In this document: one piece after another, positions 1-10,026 of the stretch
Numbering within the stretch: position 1 is the stretch's first letter
Layout of the letters: each line of letters starts with the position of its first letter
DNA from: Hansschlegelia beijingensis
GTDB taxonomy: Bacteria > Pseudomonadota > Alphaproteobacteria > Rhizobiales > Methylopilaceae
Reading direction: 5' to 3'
NCBI RefSeq assembly: GCF_014196425.1
Contig: NZ_JACIDR010000002.1
Span: 62,001-126,000, forward strand
DNA: 64,000 nt
Translations under genes and position numbers: made by a program
The notes under the pieces: generated by a model
Databases searched by the model: none
What the model saw: the letters and a program-made list of their open reading frames with translations, nothing else
Told to the model about the DNA's origin: nothing

Positions 1-463
1 CGTCGCGTCGGGTCGCCGAGAGCGCGGCGCTGAGCGCGGTGTCGCCGTCGAGGAGCATGCGGGTGCCGTCGGCGAGGACGACGTCGCGGCGCTCTCCGGG
101 CCGGGTGGCGTGGTCGGCGAAGGCGCGGTCGACCAGCCCCGGGTCCCGCCATAGCGCCGCGCCCGTCACCAGCAGAGCGGCGCAGGCCGCGAGAGCTGCG
201 AGCCTTCCAAACCCCTGGCGCTGCCGCGATCGCTCCCGGTACCAGCCGCCATGTCCGAGCCGCGCGGCAGGCGCCGCAAGATCGCCCCACAGAGCCGTGG
301 TCTCAGCCATCGCACGTTCGTGCTCGGGATCCGCCTCGATCCAGGCGCGGAAGGCCCGCCGGTCAGCCTCGCTCGCACGAGGATCGTTGAGGCGCACGAA
401 CCACGCGATCGCGTCCTGCGCCGCCCGCTCCCCGGGGTCGCCCTCGGTCCCTGACTCAACCAT
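1..463 (-). CDS. fecR: FecR-family anti-sigma factor / sigma regulator (3' end beyond window)
   Basis: This is an inner-membrane regulator that in FecIR-type systems carries a signal from an outer-membrane TonB receptor to an ECF sigma factor. About 154 residues are visible. Residues 12-60 look like the N-terminal DUF4880/FecR_N domain, with the usual pattern of a tryptophan-rich helix, AWIEADPEHERA and LWGDL. A single membrane segment follows at about 88-105, then the start of the periplasmic FecR domain (VVLADGTRMLLDGDT). The ATG at 463 is chosen; a TTG two codons upstream is possible. It lies 73 bp downstream of the sigma gene on the same strand. The TonB receptor usually found next would lie outside the window. 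The family call is secure; the signal sensed is unknown. Confidence 0.85.
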   Translation of the reverse strand, partial: MVESGTEGDPGERAAQDAIAWFVRLNDPRASEADRRAFRAWIEADPEHERAMAETTALWGDLAAPAARLGHGGWYRERSRQRQGFGRLAALAACAALLVTGAALWRDPGLVDRAFADHATRPGERRDVVLADGTRMLLDGDTALSAALSATRRD

Positions 464-536
464 GCTCAAAGTCACTTCCAGATTCGTCCCGCATCTTTAC
501 ATCGGAACGCCTCTGAACCGCCGGCGCCTCAAAAAT

Positions 537-1085
537 TCACTCGCGCCTGCTGCGCCACCTTCGGCAGAATTCGAGCGCCGACGCCATGTCCTTCTCCACG
601 GTGGACAGGGAGACGCCGAGTTCCCGGGCGATCTGCGGATAGCTCATCTCATCGAGCCGGCTCATCAGGAACACCCGCTGCGTGCGCCGCGGGAGGCTCT
701 TCAGCGCCTCGAACAGATCGTTGATTTCCTGCCGGCGCGCTGCCGCCTCGTCGGGCGCCGCCGGCGCGCCGGCGATCTGCTCCGGCCGGATTTCGTCGGC
801 ATACGCCGCCCGCACCCGCTCCGCCCGCATTGCGTCCCGCGCGAGGTTCTGAGCGGTGCGCACCACGAGCCCGACGTCGGCCTGGCCGACGTTCCGGCCG
901 CTGAGCTTCACAAAGGCGTCCTGCACCAGGTCTTCAGCGGAATCCGGGCTGCCCGTGATGCGTCGGACGATCCGCCCGATGCGCGCCCTTTCGGCCACGT
1001 AGAGCCGGCGGAGTTCTTCTCCCGGCGCGCCGAGGGCGAACCCCGCGCCCGCGGACGCGCGCGTCGAAGCGTCTCCCTGTTTCAT
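537..1085 (-). CDS. fecI: ECF RNA polymerase sigma factor, FecI type
   Basis: A 182-residue extracytoplasmic-function sigma-70 factor that directs RNA polymerase to a small regulon. Region 2 is visible at about residues 25-95 (DSAEDLVQDAFVKL) and region 4 at about 125-178, with the helix-turn-helix MSYPQIARELGVSLSTVEKD. The length and the pairing with a downstream FecR are typical of FecI-like factors. The ABC importer genes for an iron chelate lie just upstream on the same strand, so iron acquisition is the likely target. An iron-control-element-like palindrome sits about 90 bp before the start codon. Confidence 0.9.
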   Translation of the reverse strand: MKQGDASTRASAGAGFALGAPGEELRRLYVAERARIGRIVRRITGSPDSAEDLVQDAFVKLSGRNVGQADVGLVVRTAQNLARDAMRAERVRAAYADEIRPEQIAGAPAAPDEAAARRQEINDLFEALKSLPRRTQRVFLMSRLDEMSYPQIARELGVSLSTVEKDMASALEFCRRWRSRRE

Positions 1086-1174
1086 GGGCGGGATCTTCCG
1101 AACAGTTCTTCAGTAGCTGAGAGAATGATAGACGGTATTCCACACCGCCCGTCAATCGACTTGCGCACTATTGA

Positions 1175-1191
1175 TTTTGTACAGTTCTAAA
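1175..1191. promoter_or_regulatory. Irr-type iron control element (ICE-like box) upstream of the sigma factor
   Basis: The 17 bp TTTTGTACAGTTCTAAA fits the rhizobial ICE form (TTTAGAA, three bases, TTCTAAA) with one perfect half-site (TTCTAAA) and a second half with two mismatches. It lies in an AT-rich gap between the ABC ATPase stop and the sigma-factor start. This suggests control by Irr, the heme-responsive Fur-family regulator of alphaproteobacteria. The match is by eye only. Confidence 0.5.
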
Positions 1192-1215
1192 CTACATATC
1201 CCCTGATAATGGCGC

Positions 1216-1974
1216 TCAGAGGTGGTGGAGCACGACCGGAGCGCCGTCGATCTCGGCCACGCGCATGCGATGGCCGAACACGCTCTCCAGCATGTCGGGC
1301 GTCAGCAGGTCCCGGGGCGACCCGTCGGCCGCCACCCCGCCGTCCTTCATCGCCACGATGCGGTCGGCATAGGCCGCCGCGTGGTTGAGGTCGTGCAGCA
1401 CGGCCAACACGGTCCGGCCGCGCTCATCCACGACCCTGCGCAGGCGCCGCATCAGGTCACGCGCGTTGGGCATGTCGAGATTGTTGAGGGGTTCGTCGAG
1501 CAGCAGCACGGGCGTGTCCTGCGCGAGAGCCATCGCGACCAGCGCGCGCTGGCGCTGCCCGCCCGAGAGCGTCTCCACGAAACGGTCGGCGAGCGCCGTG
1601 AGGGCGAAATCCGCGAGCGCGGCGTCGACCACTGCGCGATCCTCCGCGGTGAGGCGGCCGCGGCTGTGCGGAAAGCGACCGAAGCCGACCAGTTCCCTCA
1701 CCTTGAGCCGGCTCGCGGGGGCGGGATCCTGGCGCAGGATCGCGAGGATCTTGGCGAGCTCGCGGCTCGGCGTCGCGTCGACCGGAAGACCCGCGACGCT
1801 GATGCGCCCGCTCTGAAGCGGCTGCAGGCGCCCGATCAAGGACAGCAGGCTCGACTTGCCCGCCCCGTTCGGCCCCACCATCGCCACGAGCCCTTTTTCG
1901 GGGATGTGCAGGCTGACGTCGCTGAGGATCTTCGCGCCGCCGCGGACGAGCGAAACGTTCTCGATCTGGATCAT
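1216..1974 (-). CDS. Iron-siderophore ABC transporter, ATP-binding protein
   Basis: A 252-residue cytoplasmic ATPase that powers import of a ferric chelate. The Walker A motif GPNGAGKSS is at about residue 34, the signature LSGGQRQRALVAMALA at about 137, the Walker B LLLDEPLNNLD at about 156, and the H-loop VLHDLNHAAAYAD at about 190. Its first codons overlap the end of the upstream permease gene by 4 bp, so it is the last gene of a four-gene operon. It belongs to the FecE/BtuD/FepC class; the sequence does not identify the particular siderophore. Confidence 0.92.
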   Translation of the reverse strand: MIQIENVSLVRGGAKILSDVSLHIPEKGLVAMVGPNGAGKSSLLSLIGRLQPLQSGRISVAGLPVDATPSRELAKILAILRQDPAPASRLKVRELVGFGRFPHSRGRLTAEDRAVVDAALADFALTALADRFVETLSGGQRQRALVAMALAQDTPVLLLDEPLNNLDMPNARDLMRRLRRVVDERGRTVLAVLHDLNHAAAYADRIVAMKDGGVAADGSPRDLLTPDMLESVFGHRMRVAEIDGAPVVLHHL

Positions 1975-2921
1975 CGCCGCGCGCTCGCGATCAGGAGGAC
2001 GAGGAACAGCAGGCCGCCGAAGAACTCGACCACCATGGCGAGTTCGCCCGCGCCGCCAAGCCCGTGCTGCAGCGCCGCCTGGCCGCCAACCAGCGCCGTC
2101 ACGGCGACAAGCGCGGAGGCCGGGAGAAGCACCGCGTGTCGGCGCGTCCCGACGAGCCGTTCAGCGAGCGCCACCACCACGAGGCCGAGAAACACCACCG
2201 GGCCGACCAGGGCCGTCGAAACGGCGACCAGCGCCGACACGAGCGCAAGCAGCGCGCCCACCGTCGGCCGCCATTCGAGCCCCAGTCCGGTCGCATGGTC
2301 CTGTCCGAGCGCCAGCACGTCGAGGATGTGCCGCGACCTCCAGACGATCACGGCGCACACGGCCGTCACGACCGCGCCGACAAGCAGCAGGTCGCCGCGC
2401 ACCACGGAGAAGTTCGCGAAGCCTGCGGCGGACGCGATGGCGAAGTCGTTCGGGTTCATCAACCGCGCGAGCAGCGCGCTCAGGCTGCGGAACAGGAATC
2501 CCATGACGACGCCCGCAAGCAGCATCAGCGTCATGTCGAGGCGCGCCCTGAGCATCGGCAGGAACAGCGCGAGCGCGAGCGCCGCCATCAAGGTCGCGTC
2601 GCCGGCGAATTTCAGCCGCGGATCGAGCGTGGCGTAGCCGAGGCCGCCAAGCGAAAACACCAGCGCGGTCTGGCCGAAGCCGTAGAGCGCGTCGAGGCCC
2701 ATGATCTGGGGCGTCAGGATCCGGTTCGCGGTCAGCGTCTGGAACACAACCGTGGAGGTCGCGACCGCGACCGCGACGGTGGCGAGCGACGCGAGACGCT
2801 TCGCCCGGAGCTCCAGCGCGAACGCGATGTTTCCCTTGAGGTCGAGCGCAAGATAGGCCGCGGCGGCCAGCAAAGCGGCGGCGATCAGGGCCGCGATCGC
2901 GACGCCGCTCCGGTCAGCCAC
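1971..2921 (-). CDS. Iron-chelate ABC transporter permease (FecCD family), second subunit
   Basis: A 316-residue polytopic inner-membrane protein, nearly all of it hydrophobic helices, matching the FecCD/BtuC family in length (about 320). It uses a GTG start and overlaps the preceding permease gene by 8 bp and the ATPase gene by 4 bp. With the other permease it should form the heterodimeric channel. The segment GLGLEWRPTVGALLALVSAL resembles the loop that contacts the ATPase. Which subunit corresponds to FecC or FecD cannot be told by eye. Confidence 0.9.
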   Translation of the reverse strand: MADRSGVAIAALIAAALLAAAAYLALDLKGNIAFALELRAKRLASLATVAVAVATSTVVFQTLTANRILTPQIMGLDALYGFGQTALVFSLGGLGYATLDPRLKFAGDATLMAALALALFLPMLRARLDMTLMLLAGVVMGFLFRSLSALLARLMNPNDFAIASAAGFANFSVVRGDLLLVGAVVTAVCAVIVWRSRHILDVLALGQDHATGLGLEWRPTVGALLALVSALVAVSTALVGPVVFLGLVVVALAERLVGTRRHAVLLPASALVAVTALVGGQAALQHGLGGAGELAMVVEFFGGLLFLVLLIASARR

Positions 2922-3885
2922 GGGCCCGCCGTCCGAACAGCAGCCAGAGGAACAGCGCCGCGCCCACGATTCCGACCACCACGCCGACCGGGATCTCGTA
3001 GGGGAAGCGCACGAGCCGGCCGATCAAGTCGCAGGCGAGCGTAAGGCTCGCGCCGACCACCGCGGTCCAGGGGGCGGCGCGCCTGAGGTCGTCGCCGAGC
3101 GCGCGCGTCACAAGGTTCGGGGCGACGAGCCCGACGAAGGGGATCGCGCCGACCACCACGACGGTGAGGGCGGAAATCACGGAGACGATGACGAGGCCGA
3201 GCCGCATCATCCCCTCATAGTCGAGGCCGAGCGCCACGCTGACGTCTCGGCCGAGCGACAGGATGGTGAGCCGGTCCGCGGCCCAGAAGGCGAGCGCCAC
3301 CATGGCGGCGCTGATCCACAGCAGCTCGTAGCGGCCGCGCAGGACCCCGGAGAATTCGCCGCGCGTCCAGATTTCGTAGAACTGGATGAGGTCCATGCGC
3401 CAGGCGACGAACGCCGTCGCGGACCCGAGCACCGCCGCGTAGACGAGCCCGAAAAGCGGCACGAGGAAGGGCTGGTTCGGCGGCAGCCGGTGCGCGACCG
3501 AGAGGAACAGGGACGTCCCGGCGAGCGCCGCCCCGCTCGCGATAAGCGTTTTGGCGGGCAGAGAGGCCGCGGGAAACAACAGGGTGGCGACCAGCACGCC
3601 GGCGGCGGCGCTCTGGTCCGTGCCGGCCGTGGTCGGCTCGACGAAGCGGTTACGCGCCAGCGCCTGCATCACGAGCCCCGCCACCCCGAGGCCGGCGCCG
3701 GCGAGCAGCGCCGCGAGGGTGCGGGGCAGCCGGCTCGCCAGCATCAGCCGCCATGCCTCCGCATCGGACGTCAGCTGGTGCAGGCGGACGTCGCCGACGC
3801 CTACCGCCAGACTCGCCGCGATGAGCAGGATGAGGATCGTTGCAGCCGCCCCTGCGCCAAGCGGCCGCGCGGCGGCGGCGGTCAT
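2914..3885 (-). CDS. Iron-chelate ABC transporter permease (FecCD family), first subunit
   Basis: A 323-residue FecCD-family membrane permease. Recognisable features are MLASRLPRTLAALLAGAGLG near residue 50, the ATPase-coupling segment (SLGRDVSVALGLDYEGM) near 215, and the following GAIPFVGLVAPNLVTRALG, which is highly characteristic of the family. It overlaps the substrate-binding protein gene by 4 bp and the second permease by 8 bp, implying translational coupling. Confidence 0.92.
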   Translation of the reverse strand: MTAAAARPLGAGAAATILILLIAASLAVGVGDVRLHQLTSDAEAWRLMLASRLPRTLAALLAGAGLGVAGLVMQALARNRFVEPTTAGTDQSAAAGVLVATLLFPAASLPAKTLIASGAALAGTSLFLSVAHRLPPNQPFLVPLFGLVYAAVLGSATAFVAWRMDLIQFYEIWTRGEFSGVLRGRYELLWISAAMVALAFWAADRLTILSLGRDVSVALGLDYEGMMRLGLVIVSVISALTVVVVGAIPFVGLVAPNLVTRALGDDLRRAAPWTAVVGASLTLACDLIGRLVRFPYEIPVGVVVGIVGAALFLWLLFGRRARG

Positions 3886-4778
3886 TTGGCGGCGGAGAAG
3901 GCGTCGGTGAGCTGAGCGAGGATGCGGCCCATGGCCTGAACGCCGCCCGCCGCGACATAGGCGTCGGCGGCGGGCAGCTCGACCACCTGGCCCTTGCGCC
4001 AGGCCTTCGTGCCGGCGACCAGCTCATTGTCGAGCGTCGCGCGGGCGCTTCCCTCGTTGGAGCCGATCGCGGCCGCCCGATCCACGACGATCAACCAGTC
4101 GGGGTCAGCCTTGGCGACATACTCGAACGAGACCGCCTCGCCATGGAGACCCGCGGCGGCCTGACCGACGGTCGCCGGCTTCAGTCCGAGCGCGGCGTAG
4201 ATCCAGCCGAAGCGGGAGCCCGGTCCATAGGCGGTGATCTTTGGGCCGTTGGTCATCAGCACAAGCGCCGTGCCCTTGCCGGCCGCAGCCTCTCGCGCCT
4301 TGGCGACGCTCGCGTCGAGTTCGGCCTTGGCGGCCGCCGCCTCCTGCGCCTTGCCGAACAGCGCCCCATAGTCGTCGAGCCGCTCGCGCGCCTCGGCGAG
4401 CAGATCGTCGCCAGTCATCGTCATGTCGATGGTCGGCGCGACCTGCCGCGCCGCCTCGGCGCGCGTGGAAGAACGGCCGCCCACGATGATTAGGTCGGGG
4501 GAAAGCGCGTTCAGCGCCTCCAGGTCCGGGTCGAACAAAGTGCCGACGCGCTTCGCCTTGGCGGTGAGCGGCTTCAGCTGCGGAAGATAAAGCTGGTCGG
4601 GAATCCCGTCCGGCGTGACGCCGAGCCGCTCGAGGGTGTCGATCGCCGCGATGTCGAAGACCGCGACGATCTTGGGATCCGCGGCGACGTCGACGGAACC
4701 GGCAGCGGTCCGGATCTCCAGCGCGGCGGCCGGAACGGCGGCGATCAGGACGGCGGCGATGAGCGTAAGGAGGCGCAT
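3882..4778 (-). CDS. Periplasmic siderophore-binding protein of the ABC importer (FatB/YclQ-like)
   Basis: A 298-residue solute-binding protein with a signal peptide (about residues 1-19, ending AAA before LEIRT). It delivers a ferric siderophore from the periplasm to the permease pair. The fold markers of the TroA-like class are visible: VAVFDIAAIDTLERLGV near 38, then GTLFDPDLEALNALSPDLII near 78 and the long linking helix. The sequence resembles the FatB/YclQ group that binds catecholate or petrobactin-type chelates, but substrate is inference. It is the first gene of the importer operon. Confidence 0.88.
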   Translation of the reverse strand: MRLLTLIAAVLIAAVPAAALEIRTAAGSVDVAADPKIVAVFDIAAIDTLERLGVTPDGIPDQLYLPQLKPLTAKAKRVGTLFDPDLEALNALSPDLIIVGGRSSTRAEAARQVAPTIDMTMTGDDLLAEARERLDDYGALFGKAQEAAAAKAELDASVAKAREAAAGKGTALVLMTNGPKITAYGPGSRFGWIYAALGLKPATVGQAAAGLHGEAVSFEYVAKADPDWLIVVDRAAAIGSNEGSARATLDNELVAGTKAWRKGQVVELPAADAYVAAGGVQAMGRILAQLTDAFSAAK

Positions 4779-5178
4779 GGCGACCCGCTTAGCAGGTCAG
4801 CAGCCGCGGCGGAACGTTCTAGCGGTCAGAAGCGCGGATCTTCCCTCATGGAAGAGCGCGCGTCACCAATGCGGGGGCCGCTCGGCCGAAAGCCGTCCCG
4901 CCACACGGGCCGCACGCTCGCATCGGGGCCAGCCCTCAGCGCGGCCGGAACGGGCTGCAGGATGAGCGGAGCTTGCCGTCATCAAAACCGCGTCCGACGA
5001 TACTCCCTCACGCCACGCATCCTGACGGCGACGTGGCCTGCGCCGCAGGCTTACTCCGCGTTCTCCTCGCCTGGCGCTGCTCGCATCCCCTGCCCTCGCG
5101 CAGGATCCGCCGGGCGTGTTCGCCGGAGATGCGCTTGGGTGAAGCGCGACGGCGGACTGAAGAGGCTGGCGGGAGCGG
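4779..5178. other. Intergenic region, no gene seen
   Basis: This 400 bp stretch lies between the start of the siderophore importer operon and the stop of the SRAP gene, both on the minus strand. It should hold the importer promoter. Open frames here are arginine/proline-rich, lack ribosome-binding sites and look like shadows. I see no clear iron box, hairpin or RNA gene. Confidence 0.6.
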
Positions 5179-5913
5179 TCACGCCGCCTCGGGCAGCCCG
5201 TCTTGCTTCTCGCCCCGCGCCACGACCATGAGGGCGTCATCCGGCAGCGGCCGCTGCAGCGCCTTCGCTTCATCCCAGGGCGCCCGGAGCCAGACGTCGA
5301 TCTCCTCCGGAGTGATGAGGATAACCGGCATGGCCTTCGGGTGGATCGGAGCGACCACGGCGTTCGGCTCTGTCGTGAGGAAGCCGTAGAGGTCGCAGGT
5401 CACCTCCCCCTCCGACTTCTTCCGCACGCAGCTCCAGTTGGTCCAGAGTCCGGCGAACACGCAGAGCGGCCGGCTTTCGTCGAGCGCGAACCACACAGGC
5501 CGCATCTTGCCGGCGGGGCCGCGCTCGTACTCGGAAAAGGACGTCATCGGGACGACGCAGCGGTGCTCGGTCCCAAGCCACCGCCGCCAGTGTTGGGAGG
5601 CGACATTGCGGATGTTGGTCACGCCAATGTCCGGCTCCGCCTTCAGCAGCGCCTGGAAGTCGACCGGCCGCCCCTTCTTCTCCAGCGCCGCCGCGCGCTT
5701 CTTCGTCGCCTCGAAAATGGCGCGGCTGGAGGACGGCATCCCCCAGCGGGCAAGCACGAGTTCGCGGCCTTCGGCGCCGTTGCGGACGATCGGCGCAGGA
5801 TAGTCGGGAAAGATCCCGGGCATCGGCGGCAGGTTGCCGGTGCGGTCGACGAGAGCCTTCGTCAGCTCGCGGATCGCCGCCTGGCCCTTGGTGACGCTGT
5901 AGAGATTGCACAT
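5179..5913 (-). CDS. SOS response-associated peptidase (SRAP/HMCES/YedK family)
   Basis: A 244-residue abasic-site shield that forms a thiazolidine DNA-protein crosslink through its N-terminal cysteine. Cys2 directly follows the start methionine (MCNLYS), which fixes the start. Other active-site elements are visible: an asparagine in [16 protein letters not shown], the glutamate in [12 protein letters not shown] near residue 128, and the histidine in HPKAMPVIL near 190. In YedK these correspond to Asn75, Glu105 and His160. The gene stands alone; no LexA box was identified nearby. Confidence 0.95.
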   Translation of the reverse strand: MCNLYSVTKGQAAIRELTKALVDRTGNLPPMPGIFPDYPAPIVRNGAEGRELVLARWGMPSSSRAIFEATKKRAAALEKKGRPVDFQALLKAEPDIGVTNIRNVASQHWRRWLGTEHRCVVPMTSFSEYERGPAGKMRPVWFALDESRPLCVFAGLWTNWSCVRKKSEGEVTCDLYGFLTTEPNAVVAPIHPKAMPVILITPEEIDVWLRAPWDEAKALQRPLPDDALMVVARGEKQDGLPEAA

Positions 5914-6324
5914 CGGCGCAGTCCGGTTCAGGCCTCACAGCCGCTTCGAGCCGGGCGTTCAGCCGGCGACTGGACGCTGGCGAGCGCGTTCCGGTCGGGG
6001 CGGAGTTTCGCGGCCGCACCCCGAGCGGCGGGATCCGGGCTCCGCGTTGAGCTTCTGGGCGCGCGACCGTTCCCTTTGGAGATCGGCTGCGCCGAAGCGA
6101 CATAGCAGACTTTCAACGAGAGCTGCGCCTCAAGAACCCGCACGAGCTAGCCCCGGCCACCCGCATGCCGGGATCGACGCCGTTGACCCAGCTTCAGGGG
6201 GCAGAAACTCACGCCGATACAGGGCCACAGTTCAGCGGCGATCGACAACCGGGCGCCGGTGTCGCTCCCCGAGCCGGGAACCAAGCCGGCCCGAGACCGT
6301 TCTAGCGGTCCTCGGGAGCGTAGC
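5914..6324. other. Intergenic region, no gene seen
   Basis: A 411 bp gap between divergent genes (the SRAP gene on minus and a small protein gene on plus). It presumably carries both promoters. The open frames passing through it have no family resemblance and no good ribosome-binding site. I see no RNA gene or strong hairpin. Confidence 0.6.
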
Positions 6325-6546
6325 ATGCGATTAGGGTTGGCTGAGCGTGAAGCGTTGGCGCGCATAACGCGAAGGAATTTGTGCAACCCGTTCGACGGAG
6401 CGGTGCTGTCCAGACTCCATCGGCACAGGCTGATCGAGCTTACGATCACCGGTTGGCGCCTGACGGCGCGCGGATGGTCCGCGCTGCTGGAAGGCGGCGT
6501 TTTCGCGCCAGGGACATCAGACGGCATCTCGGATTGTCCGCAGTGA
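6325..6546 (+). CDS. Small winged-helix-like hypothetical protein, paralogue of the one at 62074-62316
   Basis: A 73-residue protein of unknown function. The ATG at 6325 has a GGGAG ribosome-binding site 8 bases upstream. The pattern L-x-EREAL...DGAVLSRLHRHRLIEL...GWRLTARGWSAL recurs in the 80-residue protein at 62074-62316 (EREVL...DGATLHGL...GLAEC...GWAITSAGRRAL). It looks like a helix-turn-helix followed by a wing, as in small PadR/MarR-like domains, but no DNA-binding role is shown. The family is unnamed to me. Confidence 0.6.
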   Translation: MRLGLAEREALARITRRNLCNPFDGAVLSRLHRHRLIELTITGWRLTARGWSALLEGGVFAPGTSDGISDCPQ

Positions 6547-6775
6547 TCGCGCTCGCACGGGCCAGGCGCGCGGCAGCCAAGGTCTGAGCGGTCTTGGGGG
6601 CGTTCGCCGGCCTGGAGGAAGGGCAGAGGGAACCTTCAGCTGCGGCGACGACCGGCGAGGCCGCCAGGGCGCCGCGGTGATCAGGGCGATGTGAGCCATT
6701 CCATTCACCGCCGCTCGAGCCCCGGCCCACACGCGACCGGTCAACCGGATCTGCGGCATAGGGCCGACGAGGTCA

Positions 6776-9700
6776 TCAGACCGGCGCCTTGCTCTCGGCG
6801 GCGCCGTCGCCGTTTTCGCCCGGCGCCGGCTTGTGCGCGTAATGCAGCGGGGCCCGGAAGACCTTTGCGTGGAACCATTCGCGCGTTCGTTCCAGCAGCA
6901 CGTAAAGCATCGGCACCAGGAATATGCCGATGAGCGAGGCGGCGACCATGCCGCTGAAAACCGACGTGCCGACGGCGCGGCGGCTGGCTGCCGCGATGCC
7001 GACCGCCGTCACCAGCGGGACGAGGCCAAGGATGAAGGCGAAGCTCGTCATCATCACCGGCCGGAATCGCTGGCGTGCGCCGACGATGGCGGCCTCGGCG
7101 ATCGACATGCCTTCCTCGCGGCGGTCCTTGGCGAAGGCGACGATCAGAATCGCGTTCTTCGCCGCAAGGCCGATGAGCACCACGATGCCGATCTGGGCAT
7201 AGATGTCGTTGTCGAGGCCGGTGAGGCGCAGCCCCAACATAGCGCCGAGCAGGCCTGCGCTGACCGACAGCAGCACGCCGAGCGGGATGCTCCAGCTTTC
7301 GTAGAGTCCGACCAGGAAAAGATAGGCGAACAGCACCGCAAACCCGAGGATGACGCCGGTCTGTCCGGACGCTTCGAGTTCCTGATAGGCGGTGCCCGTC
7401 CACTGGTAGGAGTAGCCGGCCGGAAGGGTCGTTCTCGAGAGTTGCTCCATGACGGAGATGGCCTGGCCGGAGCTGACGCCCGGCGCAGGGTTCCCCATGA
7501 GCATGGCGGCGCGATAGTTGTTGTAGCGGGTGATGAACTGCGGCCCGACCGTCTCTTCGGCGTCAAGCAATGCGCGAAGCGGAACCATGTCGCCGCTGCT
7601 CGAGCGCACGAAAATCCGATAGATGTCCTCGACGGTTCGGCGATCCTGGGCTTCGCCCTCGATGATCACCTGCCAACTGCGGCCAAAACGGTTGAAGTAG
7701 TTTACGAAGTATCCGCCCAATGTCGCCTGCAGGACATTGAAAATGTCGTTCACATCTACGCCGACATTGAGCGCCTTCTGGCGGTCTATGTTGAGGCGGA
7801 TCTGCGGCGTGGCGGCTGAGAAGGTGGTGAAGACCTGGTCCAGGCTGGGGTTCTGGTTGGCGGCGATCGTCATCGCGCCGGCGACGGAAGCGAGGTCGGC
7901 GGGGGATTTCCCGCTCAGGTCCTCCAGTTCGTACTGGAAGCCCGAGCCGGTGCCGAGGCCGATGATCGGCGGCATGTTGATCGGCAGGATCTGCGCGTCG
8001 CGAATGCCGGCCGTCCTCTCTCGCACCTCTCGCAGGATGTCGAAGACGGACAGGTTCGGACCGAGGCGCTCCGCGAATGGTTTCAGGGTGACGATCAGGA
8101 AGCCGGAATTGGATTCGGCAAGACTGTCGATGAAGCTTCGCCCGATCACCGCGGTGATGCTGGCGACGCCGGGCACCGCCTGCGTGATCTCGCCGACCTG
8201 CTCGACGACGCTCTGGGTGCGGCTGCGCGCGGCGGCGGCCGGCAGGTTGATCTGCACGAAGAACAGACCCTGGTCTTCTTCCGGCAGGAAGCCGCCCGGC
8301 ACCGTCCTGTCCAGCCAGTATGCGCCGCCGCCGAACACCGCCACCAGAAGCAGCGACAGGGCCGCGACCCGCACGAGACGCCGGACGATGCTCCCGTATC
8401 CGTCGCTGATGCGCTCGATAAAGGCGCTGACCTTCCCCATGGCCCGGCTGTAAAGACTGTCCGAATGCCCGTGCTTCAGGAAGACGCCGCAGAGCGCCGG
8501 ACTCAGCGTGAGCGCGTTCACCGCCGATATGAGCATGGCGACAGTGACGGTCACGGCGAACTGGCCGTAGAACTTTCCGGCGACGCCCGGGATGAACCCC
8601 ACGGGCACGAAGACGGCCAGCAGCACCAGCGTGATCGCGATGATCGGCCCGGTGATCTCTTTCATCGCCAGCTTGGTGGCTTCCTTGGCCGGGAGCCCGG
8701 TCGCGGTCATGACGCGCTCGACGTTCTCGACCACCACGATGGCGTCATCGACGACGATGCCGACGGCAAGGATCATGGCGAAGAGCGAGATCGTGTTCGC
8801 CGAGTATCCGATGGCCAGCAGCACGGCGAACGTGCCGATCAGCGACACCGGGACGGCGATGGCGGGAATGAGGGTGGCGCGCAGGTTTCCGAGGAAGACG
8901 AACACGACGACGATCACGAGGGCGAAGGCCTCGAGCAGCGTCTTGATCACCTCCTGGATGGATGACGACACGAAGACCGTGGTGTCATAGGTGATCTTGT
9001 AGTCGATCCCCTCCGGAAAGGACTGCTTGAGCCGCTCCAGTTCCTTGCGCACGCCTTCCGCCGCCGCGACGGCGTTCGAGCCGGGCGCCTGGAACACGCC
9101 GAGCACGGCCGCGGGAGCCCCGTCGAGCCGGCCGACGGTGTCATAGGACTGGGCGCCGAGTTCGATCCGCGCCACGTCCTTCAGGCGGATCTGGGCGCCG
9201 CTGGTCTTGGCTTTGATGACCACGTCCTCGAACTGGCGGACGTCGACGAGGCGGCCCTGCGTCACGAGGTTGAGCTGAAGCTGCTGCTGGTCGGGCATCG
9301 GCGGCGCGCCGAGGCGGCCGACGGCCGCCTGCACATTCTGGCTCTCGATCGCGCTGATAAGATCGGACGGGGTCAGGCCGAGGCTCGCCAGCACATCCGT
9401 CTGGAACCAGATGCGCATGCTGTAATTGAGGGCGCCGAAGGATTGCGCCTCGCCGACGCCGGGCACGCGGGCCAGGGGATCGACGACGTTGATGATGGCG
9501 AAATTGTTCAGAAAGAGCTCGTCATAGAGTTTGTCCGGCGAGTAGATCGTGACGATCTGAAGGAACGCCGGGGACTGTTTTCTGACGCTGAGACCGCTGC
9601 GCGTCACTTCCGTCGGCAAGCTGCTTTCGGCCAGCTGGACCCGGTTCTGGACATTGACGGTCGCGATGTCCGGGTCGGTGCCGAGCGCGAATGTCACGTT

Positions 9701-9973
9701 CAGCGTGTACGACCCGTCATTGCCGCTGGTCGACGACATGTAGATCATGCCGTCGACGCCGTTGACCTGCGACTCGATGACTTGAGCGACCGTGTTCTCG
9801 ACAACCTCGGAACTGGCGCCAGGATAATTCGCCGTGACGGAGACCTGGGCCGGCAGGATGTCGGGAAACTGCGCGACCGGGATGCGCTGCATGGCGATCA
9901 GCCCGGCGAGCGTGATGACGATCGCGATAACGATGGCGAGGCGGGGACGATCAACGAATACGGCCGACAGCAT
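6776..9973 (-). CDS. RND multidrug efflux pump, inner-membrane transporter (HAE-1 family)
   Basis: A 1065-residue proton-driven transporter, the size of AcrB/MexB. It starts [20 protein letters not shown] and carries the proton-relay aspartate pair in [18 protein letters not shown] (near residue 405) and the lysine in [14 protein letters not shown] (near 950). The periplasmic domains contain the usual [19 protein letters not shown] segment. It expels lipophilic or amphiphilic compounds through a trimeric complex with the adaptor encoded 53 bp upstream and a TolC-type channel, which is not encoded here. A MarR gene lies upstream on the same strand. Confidence 0.95.
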   Translation of the reverse strand: MLSAVFVDRPRLAIVIAIVITLAGLIAMQRIPVAQFPDILPAQVSVTANYPGASSEVVENTVAQVIESQVNGVDGMIYMSSTSGNDGSYTLNVTFALGTDPDIATVNVQNRVQLAESSLPTEVTRSGLSVRKQSPAFLQIVTIYSPDKLYDELFLNNFAIINVVDPLARVPGVGEAQSFGALNYSMRIWFQTDVLASLGLTPSDLISAIESQNVQAAVGRLGAPPMPDQQQLQLNLVTQGRLVDVRQFEDVVIKAKTSGAQIRLKDVARIELGAQSYDTVGRLDGAPAAVLGVFQAPGSNAVAAAEGVRKELERLKQSFPEGIDYKITYDTTVFVSSSIQEVIKTLLEAFALVIVVVFVFLGNLRATLIPAIAVPVSLIGTFAVLLAIGYSANTISLFAMILAVGIVVDDAIVVVENVERVMTATGLPAKEATKLAMKEITGPIIAITLVLLAVFVPVGFIPGVAGKFYGQFAVTVTVAMLISAVNALTLSPALCGVFLKHGHSDSLYSRAMGKVSAFIERISDGYGSIVRRLVRVAALSLLLVAVFGGGAYWLDRTVPGGFLPEEDQGLFFVQINLPAAAARSRTQSVVEQVGEITQAVPGVASITAVIGRSFIDSLAESNSGFLIVTLKPFAERLGPNLSVFDILREVRERTAGIRDAQILPINMPPIIGLGTGSGFQYELEDLSGKSPADLASVAGAMTIAANQNPSLDQVFTTFSAATPQIRLNIDRQKALNVGVDVNDIFNVLQATLGGYFVNYFNRFGRSWQVIIEGEAQDRRTVEDIYRIFVRSSSGDMVPLRALLDAEETVGPQFITRYNNYRAAMLMGNPAPGVSSGQAISVMEQLSRTTLPAGYSYQWTGTAYQELEASGQTGVILGFAVLFAYLFLVGLYESWSIPLGVLLSVSAGLLGAMLGLRLTGLDNDIYAQIGIVVLIGLAAKNAILIVAFAKDRREEGMSIAEAAIVGARQRFRPVMMTSFAFILGLVPLVTAVGIAAASRRAVGTSVFSGMVAASLIGIFLVPMLYVLLERTREWFHAKVFRAPLHYAHKPAPGENGDGAAESKAPV

Positions 9974-10026
9974 CGCGGGCCTTTCTTGTTCCTGCCTCGT
10001 CGGCGCTCAATCGACTCGTCGCATCG

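Noticed and set aside
39-1190. Long plus-strand open frame over the fecR and sigma-factor region
   Set aside because: It is antisense to two genes with clear family motifs and its own translation is arginine/proline-rich without a recognisable domain.
2064-3044. 326-codon plus-strand frame across the two permease genes
   Set aside because: Its composition (Arg, His, Gln-rich) is typical of the antisense shadow of GC-rich membrane-protein genes; no ribosome-binding site or homology.
4816-6310. The 12-mer GTTCTAGCGGTC occurs at 4816-4827 and 6299-6310, each near a gene start
   Set aside because: Chance repeats of 12 bases are expected in 64 kb, and the two copies have opposite relation to their nearest genes.
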